Shown here: piece by piece, positions 1-8,033 of the stretch
Layout of the letters: every line of letters starts with the position of its first letter
Position numbering within the stretch: the stretch's first letter is position 1
Source: Anaerolineae bacterium
Lineage (GTDB): Bacteria; Chloroflexota; Anaerolineae; Aggregatilineales; Phototrophicaceae
Assembly (NCBI GenBank): GCA_022825675.1
Contig: JAJDWK010000090.1
Location: 1-32,862 of the forward strand
Direction: 5' to 3'
DNA: 32,862 nt
The notes under the pieces: model-generated
Told to the model about the DNA's origin: nothing
The model's database searches: none
Seen by the model: only the letters and a program-made list of their open reading frames with translations
Program-made: the position numbers and the translations under genes

Positions 1-186
1 TTAGCGCGTTTGCATCGGCGTTCGCGTTGTTTCTCCCGTTGCGCTGATGCTCTGCGGCGGAATGTGAAACTTTTTGTGCATGCCTGGAATCGGCGTCAGT
101 TGTATAAACAGCGGTATCCGAAGTACGCTGCTCATCTTATTGAATTCGCATATCAATTAAATTCACCACTCCCCCGGTGCTGCTCA
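1..186. other. Left edge with no recognisable gene
   Basis: On the minus strand an ATG overlaps the stop of the permease (TGATG at 189-185), as would be expected for a coupled second permease. That frame closes after 16 codons, at 137. A further minus-strand frame (135 to 1) encodes 44 residues with no hydrophobic segment and no family resemblance, and has no convincing ribosome binding site. No second sugar permease (MalG/UgpE type) is visible. The stretch may be non-coding or a remnant. Confidence 0.5.
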
Positions 187-1143
187 TCAACTGTTCTCCT
201 CAGATTCGCCTTCGTAATAGACCCAGAATTTGGCGGTGGCGAAGAGTATCAAAGTCAAAAGCAGTATCGCCAGGAAGAAGACCCAAGCCAGCGCCGAGGC
301 ATAGCCCATTTTGAAGTTTTGGAATGCCTGGCGATAGAGATAGAGCAGATAAAAGAGCGAGGCGTTGGCGGGACCGCCATTGGTCATGATGAAAGTTTCG
401 GTGAAGATTTGCATGGTGAAAATGACGCCGGTTATCAGCTGGAAGAAGATGGTCGGGCTGAGCATGGGCAGGGTGATGCGGAAGACGCGCTGCCACCAGT
501 TGGCGCCGTCAATCTCGGCGGCTTCGTACAAATCGGTGGGGATGGCTTGCAAGCCCGCGAGGTAGATGATCATGCCGCCGCCCACGCCCCAAAGCCGCAT
601 GATGACAAATGCCGGCAGCACCCAAATCTTGCTGCCCAGCCAGGCGGGACCTTCGATGCCGAAGAGCGCCAGCACCGTGTTCAGCAAGCCGAAATCGCTG
701 GAGAATATCCACTGCCACAGGATGGCGACGGCGACGCCCGAAAGTATCGCCGGCAAATAATATATCGTGCGGAAGACGGACAAGCCGCGGATATTGGTGT
801 TCAGCAGCATGGCGATTGCCAAGCCGAAGACGATGTTCAGCGGGATGGACACCAGCGAAAAAACCACCGTGATGCGCAGCGAGTGCATCGGCAGCGGGTC
901 GCTGAAGAAGAGCTTCTGATAATTCGCCAAGCCGACAAATTCCGGCGGCGAGATGATATTCCATTTGTAGAAGGACAGCGCCAGCGACGCCAGCATCGGG
1001 AAAGCCGTCAGCAGCAGGAAGCCGGCAATCCAGGGCGAAATCATCGCCCAGGCGAGCAGGGTCTCGCCGCGTTTGTAGCCGATGTTCACATTGAGGAAGC
1101 CGCCTTGGCTTTTGACAAATTGCGCGAGGCTCATGCCCTCCAT
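187..1143 (-). CDS. Sugar ABC transporter permease (MalF/UgpA type)
   Basis: Inner-membrane subunit of a carbohydrate importer, 318 residues, a normal length for the MalF/UgpA family. About six hydrophobic segments are visible, starting with the one at residues 30-50. The cytoplasmic EAA loop that docks the ATPase is clear (EAAEIDGANWWQRVF, about residues 208-222), followed by LPML. The first ATG (1143) is preceded by G-rich sequence that is itself the 3' arm of the hairpin at 1150-1178. A second ATG at 1134 has GGAGGG only one base away, so the start is uncertain by three codons. It lies 89 bases downstream of the interrupted binding-protein gene and belongs to the same operon. The usual second permease and the ATPase are not seen. 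Family call is firm; the substrate is inferred only as sugar-like. Confidence 0.9.
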   Translation of the reverse strand: MEGMSLAQFVKSQGGFLNVNIGYKRGETLLAWAMISPWIAGFLLLTAFPMLASLALSFYKWNIISPPEFVGLANYQKLFFSDPLPMHSLRITVVFSLVSIPLNIVFGLAIAMLLNTNIRGLSVFRTIYYLPAILSGVAVAILWQWIFSSDFGLLNTVLALFGIEGPAWLGSKIWVLPAFVIMRLWGVGGGMIIYLAGLQAIPTDLYEAAEIDGANWWQRVFRITLPMLSPTIFFQLITGVIFTMQIFTETFIMTNGGPANASLFYLLYLYRQAFQNFKMGYASALAWVFFLAILLLTLILFATAKFWVYYEGESEENS

Positions 1144-1149
1144 CCCCAG

Positions 1150-1178
1150 CCCCTTCCCTCAAAAAATGAGGGAAGGGG
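1150..1178. repeat. Perfect 12-bp hairpin between binding protein and permease
   Basis: CCCCTTCCCTCA (1150-1161) pairs perfectly with TGAGGGAAGGGG (1167-1178) around a five-A loop. It sits just upstream of the permease start on the minus strand, and its 3' arm supplies the purine-rich sequence that could act as the permease ribosome binding site. The same C4/G4 hairpin type recurs near 16334-16414 and 23144-23175. It is not followed by a T-run on the minus strand, so a simple terminator is less likely than an RNA-stabilising or translation-modulating element. Confidence 0.7.
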
Positions 1179-1232
1179 AGCATTTTATGCGGGAAATTGC
1201 GGGTTTATGCCGCTGGCTGGCGCTTGAAGCTA

Positions 1233-2573
1233 TCAGCCCGAGCGCCATTGCCCTTCTTTAATCAGCGGGTTGACCTGGCGCACAATCTCATCGCAGACGA
1301 CTTGGGCATCGCGCTCTTCGCCAATCATCAGCAGGTCGATTTGCGCCTGCATGATTTGCGTGATTTCGCCAAAATTCGTCAGCACCGGGTCGGGCGCGAC
1401 GAAGTGCCTGGCGGCGTCCAGCATCACATGTTTGTTGGCTGGCGGCAGCGGGTCGGTGATGAACCACTTCTCCTGCTCGGCGAAGGATGTGCCTTGCAAG
1501 CCGCCTTCGCGGATGATGGTTTCCATCGCGGGACCGTTGAAGAACTTCAAGAGATTCCAGGCGCATTCGGGCGCTGGCGTCGTCTTGGGCACGACCAGCG
1601 GATAATAGTAGACATAATTCGCCCGCCCGCCGGGACCGGCGGGGTAATGCCCGAGGGCGATGTTGAAGTCGGTTTCGCGGAAGTTGGGGAAGCTCCAGCT
1701 GCCGCTGTAGAACATGCCGAGGCGTCCGGTTTGCATCAGGGCATTGGTGCCCATTTCCGCCATCGCTTCGGGGCGCGGCGCGAAGCCATATTCCCAGCGC
1801 AGGTCGGAATAGAATTGCAAGCCTTCGACAGCGCCGGGCTCGTTCAGGGTGCATTCGGTGGGGAAGAAGGGGTCATCCACCAGCTGCCCGCCGAAGATGC
1901 GCACCCAGGTCTGCCAGACTTTGTCCCAGCCGGTGACATCACAAGCCCATTGGGTGGTCTTGCCATTGGCGTCCGTTTTGGTCAGCGCCTCGCAGGAATT
2001 GAAGAAGTCATCAACAGTCCAGCCTTCGTCATCCCATTGCGCCGTGGGCAGCATCGCGCCGGCTTCTTCAAACATATCCTGGTTGTAATAGATGCCGATG
2101 GAGGCGACATTATCGGGCAAGCCATAGATGCCGCCTTCATGCGTATAGGCTTCGATCGCCAAATCCGGGAATTGGCTGAGGTCATAATCGTCAGCGTCGA
2201 TATAAGGCTTGAGGTCCAGCAGCAGGCCGTCTTTCAAGAATTGCGGCAGCAAGCCAATCTCGATGATGAAGACATCAGGCGGGATGCCCGCCGCCAGGCT
2301 GGTGAAGAGCTTGTCGTTATAGCCGGAGTTGGGACCGCCCGGCACCGAGGTGAAGTTGAGCTTGCAGCCGGGATAGGCGTCATCAAAGGGGGCGAGCGCC
2401 TTTTCGCGGATGCCGATAAGCGGGGGACCGTCCCAGAAGAATATCGAAACCTCCTGGGCGTCCTAGGCGACTACTGTGCCCACACCGGGGATGCTGTAGA
2501 CGCCAGCCGCCAGCGAACTCATGCCAGCCATGCGCAGAAAATCGCGCCGGCTCATACTTACTTTTTTAGTCAT
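1233..2573 (-). pseudogene. Sugar-binding protein of ABC transporter, interrupted by in-frame amber codon
   Basis: Extracellular solute-binding protein, family 1 (sugar type), about 446 codons. ATG at 2573 is preceded by GGAGAG. The first 36 codons form a Tat signal: SRRDFLRMAG followed by a hydrophobic stretch ending in VGTVVA. Codon 37 is TAG (2463-2465 complement). The frame then continues without a shift as DAQEVSIFFWDGPP and runs open to 1233 through typical family-1 segments (DVFIIEIGLLPQFLKDG, GIYYNQDMFEEAG). A CAG-to-TAG change would explain it, giving an ordinary mature start. An internal GTG at 2345 would make only a leaderless cytoplasmic product. The alternatives are genuine pseudogenisation, stop-codon readthrough or a base-call error. 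The rest of the frame shows no decay, so any loss is recent. Confidence 0.8.
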
Positions 2574-2778
2574 CTTGTTCTCTCCAAAACACTAATCGGA
2601 TACATTGCCTTTTCCCGCGGGGCGCTGTCTGCTTGCAGCGGTTCGCGAGAATGTGTAAGGAATCGATATGCGCTCCTTTCTTGTGGCAGGACCTAGTGTG
2701 CCCGGGCAGCCGCGCGGCGGCGCAGCCACATAAACGATAGCGCAGGTGAGCAATCTTTGCGAATTTTGGGAGCAGTGA

Positions 2779-2810
2779 TTTTCTCGGTATATCTCGGTGT
2801 CCTCGGTGGT
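2779..2810 (-). repeat. ACCGAGG-type dispersed intergenic repeat
   Basis: Read on the minus strand, this 32-base unit starts ACCACCGAGGACACCGAG and ends in a CCGAGAAAA-type tail. It matches 19217-19248 and 26118-26150 on the plus strand with only a few differences. The period of about nine bases (ACACCGAGR) makes it internally repetitive. Confidence 0.8.
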
Positions 2811-2857
2811 GACTACTGCCGCGGTGGCTCTGCCAGACGCGGGCGCGCGTCTTATGC

Positions 2858-2863
2858 TACAAT
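2858..2863 (+). promoter_or_regulatory. Putative -10 box for the oxidase operon
   Basis: TACAAT preceded by TATGC gives an extended -10 element (TATGCTACAAT) 24 bases before the oxidase ATG. No good -35 box is seen at the usual distance. Call rests on sequence match only. Confidence 0.35.
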
Positions 2864-2887
2864 CCAGCAAAACTATGGAGGGCTTTG

Positions 2888-3829
2888 ATGCCCGCTATTC
2901 TTGTCATCGGCGGCGGCGTCATCGGCTTGAGCGCCGCCCGCTGCCTGCAAAAGGCCGGCTACGCCGTGCATATCATCACGCGGGAATTGCCCGAAGCCAG
3001 CGCTTCAATGGCGGCGGGCGCTGTCTGGTCGGGCTCGGACTTATACGGCGTCCAGCGTCAATGGGCGGCGGCTACGCTCGAATACCTGCTGGCGCAAGCG
3101 GCAATTCCCGACAGCGGCGTCAGCCTGCGGACAATGCGCGAGGTCTTCGCCCAGCCCGTGCCTGACCCCTGGTATCGCGAGCTGCTGCCCGCTTTCGCGC
3201 GCCTGCCAGCGGCAGCGCTGCCGCCGGGGCTTGCCGCCGGCTACCGGCTGCAAGTGCCGATTGTCGCGCCGCCGATATACCTGCGCCGCTTGCAGGCGCA
3301 ATTCCTGGAAGCGGGCGGCACACTGGAAACGCGGGCGCTTGACTCGCTGGAACAGGTGGCGGGGGCAGCGCCGATAGTGGTGCATTGCAGCGGCGTCGGC
3401 GCGCGCAAGCTGGCGGCGGACAGCGGCGTCTATCCCATTCGCGGGCAGACCGTGCTGATTGACGCGCCGCACATCCGCAGCGGTTATATGGACAACAGCG
3501 CCATCGACCACATTTTCCCGCGCAGCGATGGCGTACTGCTTGGCGGCGTGAAACTGCCGGGCGATTGGAATCGCGAGCCGGACGCGGCAATCAGCGCTGA
3601 CATCATCGCCCGCGCCAGCGCGATTGAGCCGTCTGTGGCCGCGGCGCCGCGGCTGCGGCATTTTGTCGGCTTGCGCCCGGGGCGCGCCCAAGTCCGCCTG
3701 GAGGCGGCGGCGCTGCCCGCGGGCGGCGCTGTCATCCACAATTATGGGCATGGCGCGGTCGGCTATACGCTGTCCTGGGGCTGCGCGCGGGCGGTTCTGG
3801 CATTGGTGAGGCAACTGGAGGCGCGATGA
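2888..3829 (+). CDS. FAD-dependent D-amino-acid-oxidase-like protein
   Basis: Predicted flavoenzyme oxidising the C-N bond of a D-amino acid or related amine to the imine, cytoplasmic, 313 residues (family usual 320-370). The N-terminus has the FAD Rossmann motif ILVIGGGVIGLS (4-15). The C-terminus carries the DAAO signature HNYGHGAVG (284-292) followed by YTLSWGCA. GLRPGR (261-266) holds the arginine equivalent to the carboxylate-binding arginine of pig DAAO (Arg283). RGQTVLID matches the family mid-region. ATG 2888 is chosen because GGAGGG ends six bases upstream; a TTG three bases earlier is unlikely. It is the first gene of a three-gene run with 4-nt overlaps. DAAO family versus a glycine-oxidase-like relative cannot be fully separated, but the C-terminal signature favours DAAO. 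The exact substrate is unknown. Confidence 0.85.
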   Translation: MPAILVIGGGVIGLSAARCLQKAGYAVHIITRELPEASASMAAGAVWSGSDLYGVQRQWAAATLEYLLAQAAIPDSGVSLRTMREVFAQPVPDPWYRELLPAFARLPAAALPPGLAAGYRLQVPIVAPPIYLRRLQAQFLEAGGTLETRALDSLEQVAGAAPIVVHCSGVGARKLAADSGVYPIRGQTVLIDAPHIRSGYMDNSAIDHIFPRSDGVLLGGVKLPGDWNREPDAAISADIIARASAIEPSVAAAPRLRHFVGLRPGRAQVRLEAAALPAGGAVIHNYGHGAVGYTLSWGCARAVLALVRQLEAR

Positions 3830-4221
3830 CGCGGCAGACAATCACATCAGGCACGATTTTTGAAGACATCGCCGGCTATTCGCGGGCGCTGCGCCAGGGC
3901 AATCTTGTATATGTCTCGGGCACAACCGCCACCGCCGGCGCGGATGCGGTCGTCGGCATTGGCGACAGCGGCGCGCAAACGGAATTCATCATCAAAAAAA
4001 TCGAAGCGGCGCTGCATGCGGCTGGCGCCGAGCTGAAAGATGTGGTGCGCACGCGCATTTACCTGGCGCCCGGCGCGGATTGGGAGGCGGTCGCGCGCGC
4101 GCATGGCAAGTTCTTCGCCGATATCCGCCCCGCCAATACCCTGCTCTATGTGCAGGCGCTGGTCGGCGAAGACTATCTCGTGGAAATGGAAGCGGAAGCC
4201 ATCATCGCCGAGCAGCCATGA
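3826..4221 (+). CDS. RidA/YjgF-family protein with Asn at the catalytic Arg position
   Basis: Small trimeric-barrel family whose RidA members hydrolyse reactive enamines/imines to keto acids and ammonia. Length 131 residues, usual for the family. Matches include VSGTTAT, the GAELKDVVRTRIYL stretch and a C-terminal LVEMEAEAI (compare KIEIEAIA in E. coli RidA). In active RidA an arginine sits in PARxxV (Arg105 of E. coli RidA). Here the matching segment is RPANTLLYV, with Asn104 in that place. By analogy this member should lack classical imine deaminase activity or use another mechanism. The ATG overlaps the oxidase stop (ATGA at 3826), and the next gene overlaps this one the same way, so it is translationally coupled to an imine-producing enzyme. 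Family certain; activity uncertain. Confidence 0.88.
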   Translation: MTRQTITSGTIFEDIAGYSRALRQGNLVYVSGTTATAGADAVVGIGDSGAQTEFIIKKIEAALHAAGAELKDVVRTRIYLAPGADWEAVARAHGKFFADIRPANTLLYVQALVGEDYLVEMEAEAIIAEQP

Positions 4222-5228
4222 AATTCAGCCTGCGCTTCAATAACGACTTGCCCGCGCGCGAATACATCCGTTATGCCGCCGCTGCCGAGCAGGCGGGCTT
4301 CCAGCAATTCTGGGTCAGCGATGATCTCTTCCTGCGCAGCGCGCCGGTGATACTGTCGGCGGTGGCGCTGCATACCGAGCGCATCGAAATCGGCAGCTGC
4401 ATCCTCAACCCCTACACGATGCACCCGGCGGAGATTGCGATGCTGGCGGCGACCTTGGACGAGCTTTCTGGCGGGCGTTTCAATTTGGGCTTGTCCTGCG
4501 GCGCGGAAGATTTCATCAGCGGCTGGCTGGGCATGGACTTCCGCCAGCCGCGCACCCTGGTGGTGGAAGCGGCGCATGCCATCAACGCGCTGACGGCGAA
4601 CCAAAATGCCGCGATGCAAGGGCGCGCCCTGCGCTGGAGCGAAGAAGCCTGGCTGCGCTTCCCGTCCCGGCGGCGGGTGCCGATCTATCTGGGCGCGATG
4701 AGCCCGCGTATGCTGGAAGAAATCGGCGCGATTGCCGATGGCGGCTTGCCGCTGCTCTTCCCGCCCGAGCATTACAGCACCATCCTGCCCTATATCCAGC
4801 GCGGCTTGCGGCGCTCTGGGCGCACCCTGGCGGATATCGATTTGGCGGCTTGCATCTGGTGCTCGGTCTCTGACGATGAGGCGGCGGCGCGGGCGATGCT
4901 GGCGGATAAAATCGCCTATTACGGGCATGCGATGAGCCCGCTCATCCTCGACAATCTGGGACTGTGTCAAGCCGATTTCGAGCCGATACGGCAGCGGTAT
5001 CATCTGCAGGGCGATATCGCCGGCGCGCGCCAGCTCGTCAGCCCGCGCATGCTGCAAATCGGCATCGCCGGCGGCAGCGCCGCGCTCATCGAGCGGCTGG
5101 AGCGGCTGGCGGCGCTTGGCGTCCGCCATATGAGCTTCGGACCGCCGCTGGGACCGGATATCCTGGGCGCGATCGAGACCATCGGGCGCGAGGTTATCCC
5201 GCATTTCGCGCGGCGCCAACTTGCCTAA
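4218..5228 (+). CDS. Luciferase-like (LLM class) flavin/F420-dependent oxidoreductase
   Basis: TIM-barrel flavin- or F420-dependent oxidoreductase of the bacterial luciferase/MER superfamily, 336 residues. Seen: MKFSLRF start, EQAGFQQFWVSDD, RIEIGSCILNPYTMHP, and LDELSGGRFNLGLSCG, the classic family run of strand 4. The C-terminal GVRHMSFGPPLG matches MER-type enzymes. Start at 4218 overlaps the RidA-like stop by four bases (ATGA). The frame is open further upstream, but that part lies inside the RidA-like gene and has no family resemblance. The context with an amino-acid oxidase suggests a step in breakdown of a nitrogenous compound. F420 versus FMN use cannot be told from sequence. A second member lies at 20795-21811. 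Confidence 0.88.
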   Translation: MKFSLRFNNDLPAREYIRYAAAAEQAGFQQFWVSDDLFLRSAPVILSAVALHTERIEIGSCILNPYTMHPAEIAMLAATLDELSGGRFNLGLSCGAEDFISGWLGMDFRQPRTLVVEAAHAINALTANQNAAMQGRALRWSEEAWLRFPSRRRVPIYLGAMSPRMLEEIGAIADGGLPLLFPPEHYSTILPYIQRGLRRSGRTLADIDLAACIWCSVSDDEAAARAMLADKIAYYGHAMSPLILDNLGLCQADFEPIRQRYHLQGDIAGARQLVSPRMLQIGIAGGSAALIERLERLAALGVRHMSFGPPLGPDILGAIETIGREVIPHFARRQLA

Positions 5229-5234
5229 AATGGC

Positions 5235-5248
5235 AGTGTACATACACT
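5235..5248. promoter_or_regulatory. Short palindrome AGTGTA-CA-TACACT
   Basis: A perfect 6-bp inverted repeat with a 2-base centre in the 89-base gap after the oxidase trio and before the secreted repeat protein. It could be an operator or overlap the promoter of the downstream gene. No regulator can be assigned. Confidence 0.3.
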
Positions 5249-5317
5249 AAATAAGGACTGATTCGAAAAAACGATAGCCCGCTGCCGTAGCCTGCCAGGG
5301 CAGGAGAGCCGAGACCC

Positions 5318-7033
5318 ATGCGCTGCCAATTTCAATTGACGCTTGTGATGATTGCCGTTTCTATCTTCGCCGCGTTCGCGGGGCTGCCCGCCGCCGCGGA
5401 CGAAGCGCTGCCGCCCTGCTCGGCGGAAGAATTTATCGCCATCTTTGAGCTTATCGCCGAGCATCAAGTGGGGGCGGAGCGCAGTTTTGAGAGCTTGAGC
5501 GAGTTGCTGGGCTACAGCCATGCCCAGCTTGAAGAGCGGGAAACAGTGCTCGCCCGCTTGCCGCGCTGCGCCGATGGCGTGGAGGCACAGCGCCTGCTGC
5601 TGAGCCTGGGCGCGGACATCGTGGGGCGCAACGCGCTTGACCTCGCCAACCTGCCCAGCCGCGAGAACCCCTACCGGCAGCAGCTCGCCAGCGACCAGCA
5701 GCGCATTGAAGCGCTGGCGCAGGCGCTGCTCAGCCGTGACCGCGCGAATGCCCCAAGCGCGGGCTCACGGCGCATCCTCGCCTGCACGGACGCAGAGCGG
5801 CAGCTTCTCGCCGACAGGATGGCGGAGAGCCTGTCGCCTGGCGCGGGGGACGCCATCGACGCCCTGGTCGCGCGCCTGGCATGGCGGGAGGAGGCGCTGC
5901 CGCAGCTGCCCGCCTGCGCCGAAGCGCTGCCGATAGGCTGGCTCTTGTACCGCGTCAGCTCCGATGCCGCCGCCAGCCAGGCGCTGGCATACGCCGGCGT
6001 CTCCGCGGGCACCAACCCCTATGACGACCTTGAAGCGGCGGCGCGTGAGGAATTGCGCATCTGGCTGCAGCTGACGCGGCGGGAGCTCTCTCCCGGCAGC
6101 AGCGCCGCCAGCCGCCTGCGCGGCGATTTGCCCGCTTGCAGCGCCTCTGAGCTGGCGCTGGCGGAAGCGAGCCTGCAATTTGCCAAGGCGGCGCTTGCCG
6201 CCGAGAGCGCGGCGCCCGCCAGCCTGTCGGCGCAGCTGGCGCTCAGCCGCGAGTATGTACAAAACCGCGAATTGTACACGCGGCAGCTGCCCGGCTGCGC
6301 CGAAGCCTATGCCGCCGGCTGGTGGCTGGCGGAGGCGAACAGCGATGCCGCGGCGCGGGCGGTCCTGCCCGAGCGGGACATTCAGCCCAGCCAGGTAGCC
6401 GCTACCGCCGCCCTCACGCGCTTGGAGAGCCTGCTTGCCGACCCGCGGCTGCCGGCCGCCAGCGGCAGCCGCCGCCCGCCCTTCTGCAGCGAAAGCCAAG
6501 TCATCTATTTTAATGTCTATCTGCTGCCGGCATTGTATCGCTATACCGAAGCGGCATTAAACGCGGATGCGACTGAGCTGGCGGCGCTTGAAGAAGAATC
6601 GCGCCAATTGCGGGAATTGCTGTGGCAGCGGCTGCCCCGCTGTGAGGCGTCGCTGGCGCTGGGCTGGCGCATGCGCCGCGTCGCCGCGGATTTTATCGCC
6701 CTGCTCGCTTTGGAAGCAGCGGGCACCGCACCGCGCGACATCCCCTATTTTGACGCGATAGTCGCCGATATGACGGCGCTGTCGGCGGAGCTGCGGGCGC
6801 TCAACGCGGGCTCGTATTATGCGGCGGGGCGCATCTATTATGTCATCGTCGATGGTTATGCCAATGTGCGCTCCTGCGGCTCGACCGAGTGCGAGGCGGT
6901 GGGCTTGGTGCAAGGCGGGGACGCGCTGCGCGTCGTGGACGATGGGGGCAGTTGGTACGAAATCCAGCTTAGCGATGGCGGCAGCGCCTGGATCGCCAGT
7001 TTCCTCCTCAGCCGGACGCCGCCGGGCGCTTAA
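5318..7033 (+). CDS. Secreted protein with four Cys-pair repeats and C-terminal SH3b domain
   Basis: Not a recognised family; 571 residues. A Sec signal peptide covers about 1-27 (hydrophobic core LTLVMIAVSIFAAFAG, cleavage near AAA-DEA). Then come four divergent units of roughly 115-125 residues. Each opens with a Cys in an L/P-x-C-[ST] context (C34, C156, C274, C390) and has a second Cys in LPxC 44-53 residues later (C84, C200, C327, C442). After the second Cys there is an alpha-helical stretch such as IGWLLYRV, AGWWLAEA or LGWRMRRV, often ending in NPY/IPYF. Even spacing suggests one disulfide per unit. Residues 503-565 form a bacterial SH3 domain (YANVRSC, WYEIQLSDG, AWIASFLL), which usually binds cell-wall peptides or other surface ligands. 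Likely extracytoplasmic and mostly helical. The start has only weak SD (AGGAG 13 bases upstream). The stop overlaps the convergent dehydrogenase by four bases. Confidence 0.8.
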   Translation: MRCQFQLTLVMIAVSIFAAFAGLPAAADEALPPCSAEEFIAIFELIAEHQVGAERSFESLSELLGYSHAQLEERETVLARLPRCADGVEAQRLLLSLGADIVGRNALDLANLPSRENPYRQQLASDQQRIEALAQALLSRDRANAPSAGSRRILACTDAERQLLADRMAESLSPGAGDAIDALVARLAWREEALPQLPACAEALPIGWLLYRVSSDAAASQALAYAGVSAGTNPYDDLEAAAREELRIWLQLTRRELSPGSSAASRLRGDLPACSASELALAEASLQFAKAALAAESAAPASLSAQLALSREYVQNRELYTRQLPGCAEAYAAGWWLAEANSDAAARAVLPERDIQPSQVAATAALTRLESLLADPRLPAASGSRRPPFCSESQVIYFNVYLLPALYRYTEAALNADATELAALEEESRQLRELLWQRLPRCEASLALGWRMRRVAADFIALLALEAAGTAPRDIPYFDAIVADMTALSAELRALNAGSYYAAGRIYYVIVDGYANVRSCGSTECEAVGLVQGGDALRVVDDGGSWYEIQLSDGGSAWIASFLLSRTPPGA

Positions 7034-8019
7034 TCCGCCAGCGCCTGCCGCATCGCCGCCAGCGCCGCGCCCAGCTCGATGCCGCGGTTGGTGCCGCTGC
7101 CGCCGCCGATATGCGGGCAGAGGATCACATTATGCAGCTCGCAGAGCGGGCTGTCGGCTGGCAGCGGCTCATAAGTGAAGACATCCAGGCCGGCACCGGC
7201 GATGCGATTGTGCCGCAGCGCGTCAATCATGGCGTCTTCGTCGATGATGCCGCCGCGCGCGATGTTGACGATATAGGCGCTTGCTTTCATGCGCGCGATT
7301 TGCGGCGCGCCAATCATGCCTTCGGTTTCAGCGGTATGCGGCGTCGCCACGCAGATATAATCGCTTGCTTCCAGGAGCGCGTTTAAGCTGGCGTAGCGGG
7401 CGTCAAAAAGCGCTTCCAGCTCGGCGGAAAGCGGGCGGCGTTTATAATAGACAGTCCGCATGCCCATCACACTGGCGCGGCGGGCGAGCTCGCAGCCAAT
7501 CTCGCCCATGCCGATGATGCCCAGGGTTTTGCCCACAACTTCGTGCACGCGGCTGTTGTGCATCCAGTGGAAGGCGATTTTGCGCTCGGCGGTGCGCTCC
7601 GGCGTCAAGCCGCGGTAGCGATACGCGCCCTGGGATACCGCCTCGTGCGAATTGACCAGGTCTTTGCTCAATGCCAGAATCAGGGTCATCGCCAGTTCCG
7701 CCACGCAATTGGGTCCCTTGCGCGGCACCGTGCCGAAATTTACTCCGCGCCGGCGCAGGGCGTCCACATCGATATTGCTGTAGCTGCGCCCCAGCTTCAG
7801 CGCAACTTTTAGGCTGGGCAGGCTTTGCAGCAGCGCCTCGTCCACTGTGGCCGCGCCGGCAATCAGCCCGGTGACGGCGTCTGATTCCAGCGCATTGGCA
7901 TCGTCATCGGCGCAGACCAGCCGCAAGTCGGGGTAGTCCGCCGCCAGTTCCGCCGCCGCCGCTTGATAGCCGGCATCCGCCACCAGGATGGTATGGGCTG
8001 CCGCGCGTGATTCTGTCAT
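7030..8019 (-). CDS. D-isomer-specific 2-hydroxyacid dehydrogenase
   Basis: NAD-dependent oxidoreductase that interconverts a D-2-hydroxy acid and its 2-keto acid; 329 residues, usual for the family. Seen: the NAD-binding LGIIGMGEIG (166-175), substrate-binding and catalytic Arg255 in NIARGGIID, Glu284 in LDVFTYEPLP and catalytic His303 in CPHIGGGSG. These are the Arg-Glu-His triad of the family (SerA, glyoxylate reductase, VanH). Start ATG 8019 is chosen because AGGAG lies eight bases upstream; an earlier in-frame start would run into the regulator gene. It follows the GntR-family gene by 14 bases and is probably cotranscribed with it. Substrate unknown; phosphoglycerate is unlikely, as no ACT domain is present. 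Confidence 0.9.
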   Translation of the reverse strand: MTESRAAAHTILVADAGYQAAAAELAADYPDLRLVCADDDANALESDAVTGLIAGAATVDEALLQSLPSLKVALKLGRSYSNIDVDALRRRGVNFGTVPRKGPNCVAELAMTLILALSKDLVNSHEAVSQGAYRYRGLTPERTAERKIAFHWMHNSRVHEVVGKTLGIIGMGEIGCELARRASVMGMRTVYYKRRPLSAELEALFDARYASLNALLEASDYICVATPHTAETEGMIGAPQIARMKASAYIVNIARGGIIDEDAMIDALRHNRIAGAGLDVFTYEPLPADSPLCELHNVILCPHIGGGSGTNRGIELGAALAAMRQALAD

Positions 8020-8033
8020 CGTCTTGCTCCTGT

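Larger units (their letters stand above)
2574..2887. other. Divergent intergenic region with dispersed repeat
   Basis: This 314-base gap separates the minus-strand sugar operon from the plus-strand oxidase operon. It contains one ACCGAGG-type repeat (2779-2810) and a probable promoter for the oxidase. A minus-strand frame across it translates the repeat into a Thr-Thr-Glu-Asp-Thr-Glu run, a known by-product of this repeat type, and is not regarded as a gene. Confidence 0.6.

Noticed and set aside
1197..2696. A 499-codon plus-strand open frame opposite the sugar-binding protein.
   Set aside because: The opposite strand carries a recognisable binding protein with a Tat leader. The plus frame has no motifs and no ribosome site.
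4080..4217. N-terminal extension of the first luciferase-like gene.
   Set aside because: The extension lies in the RidA-like gene and is Arg-rich without family match; MKFSLRF at 4218 is the typical family start with an ATGA overlap.
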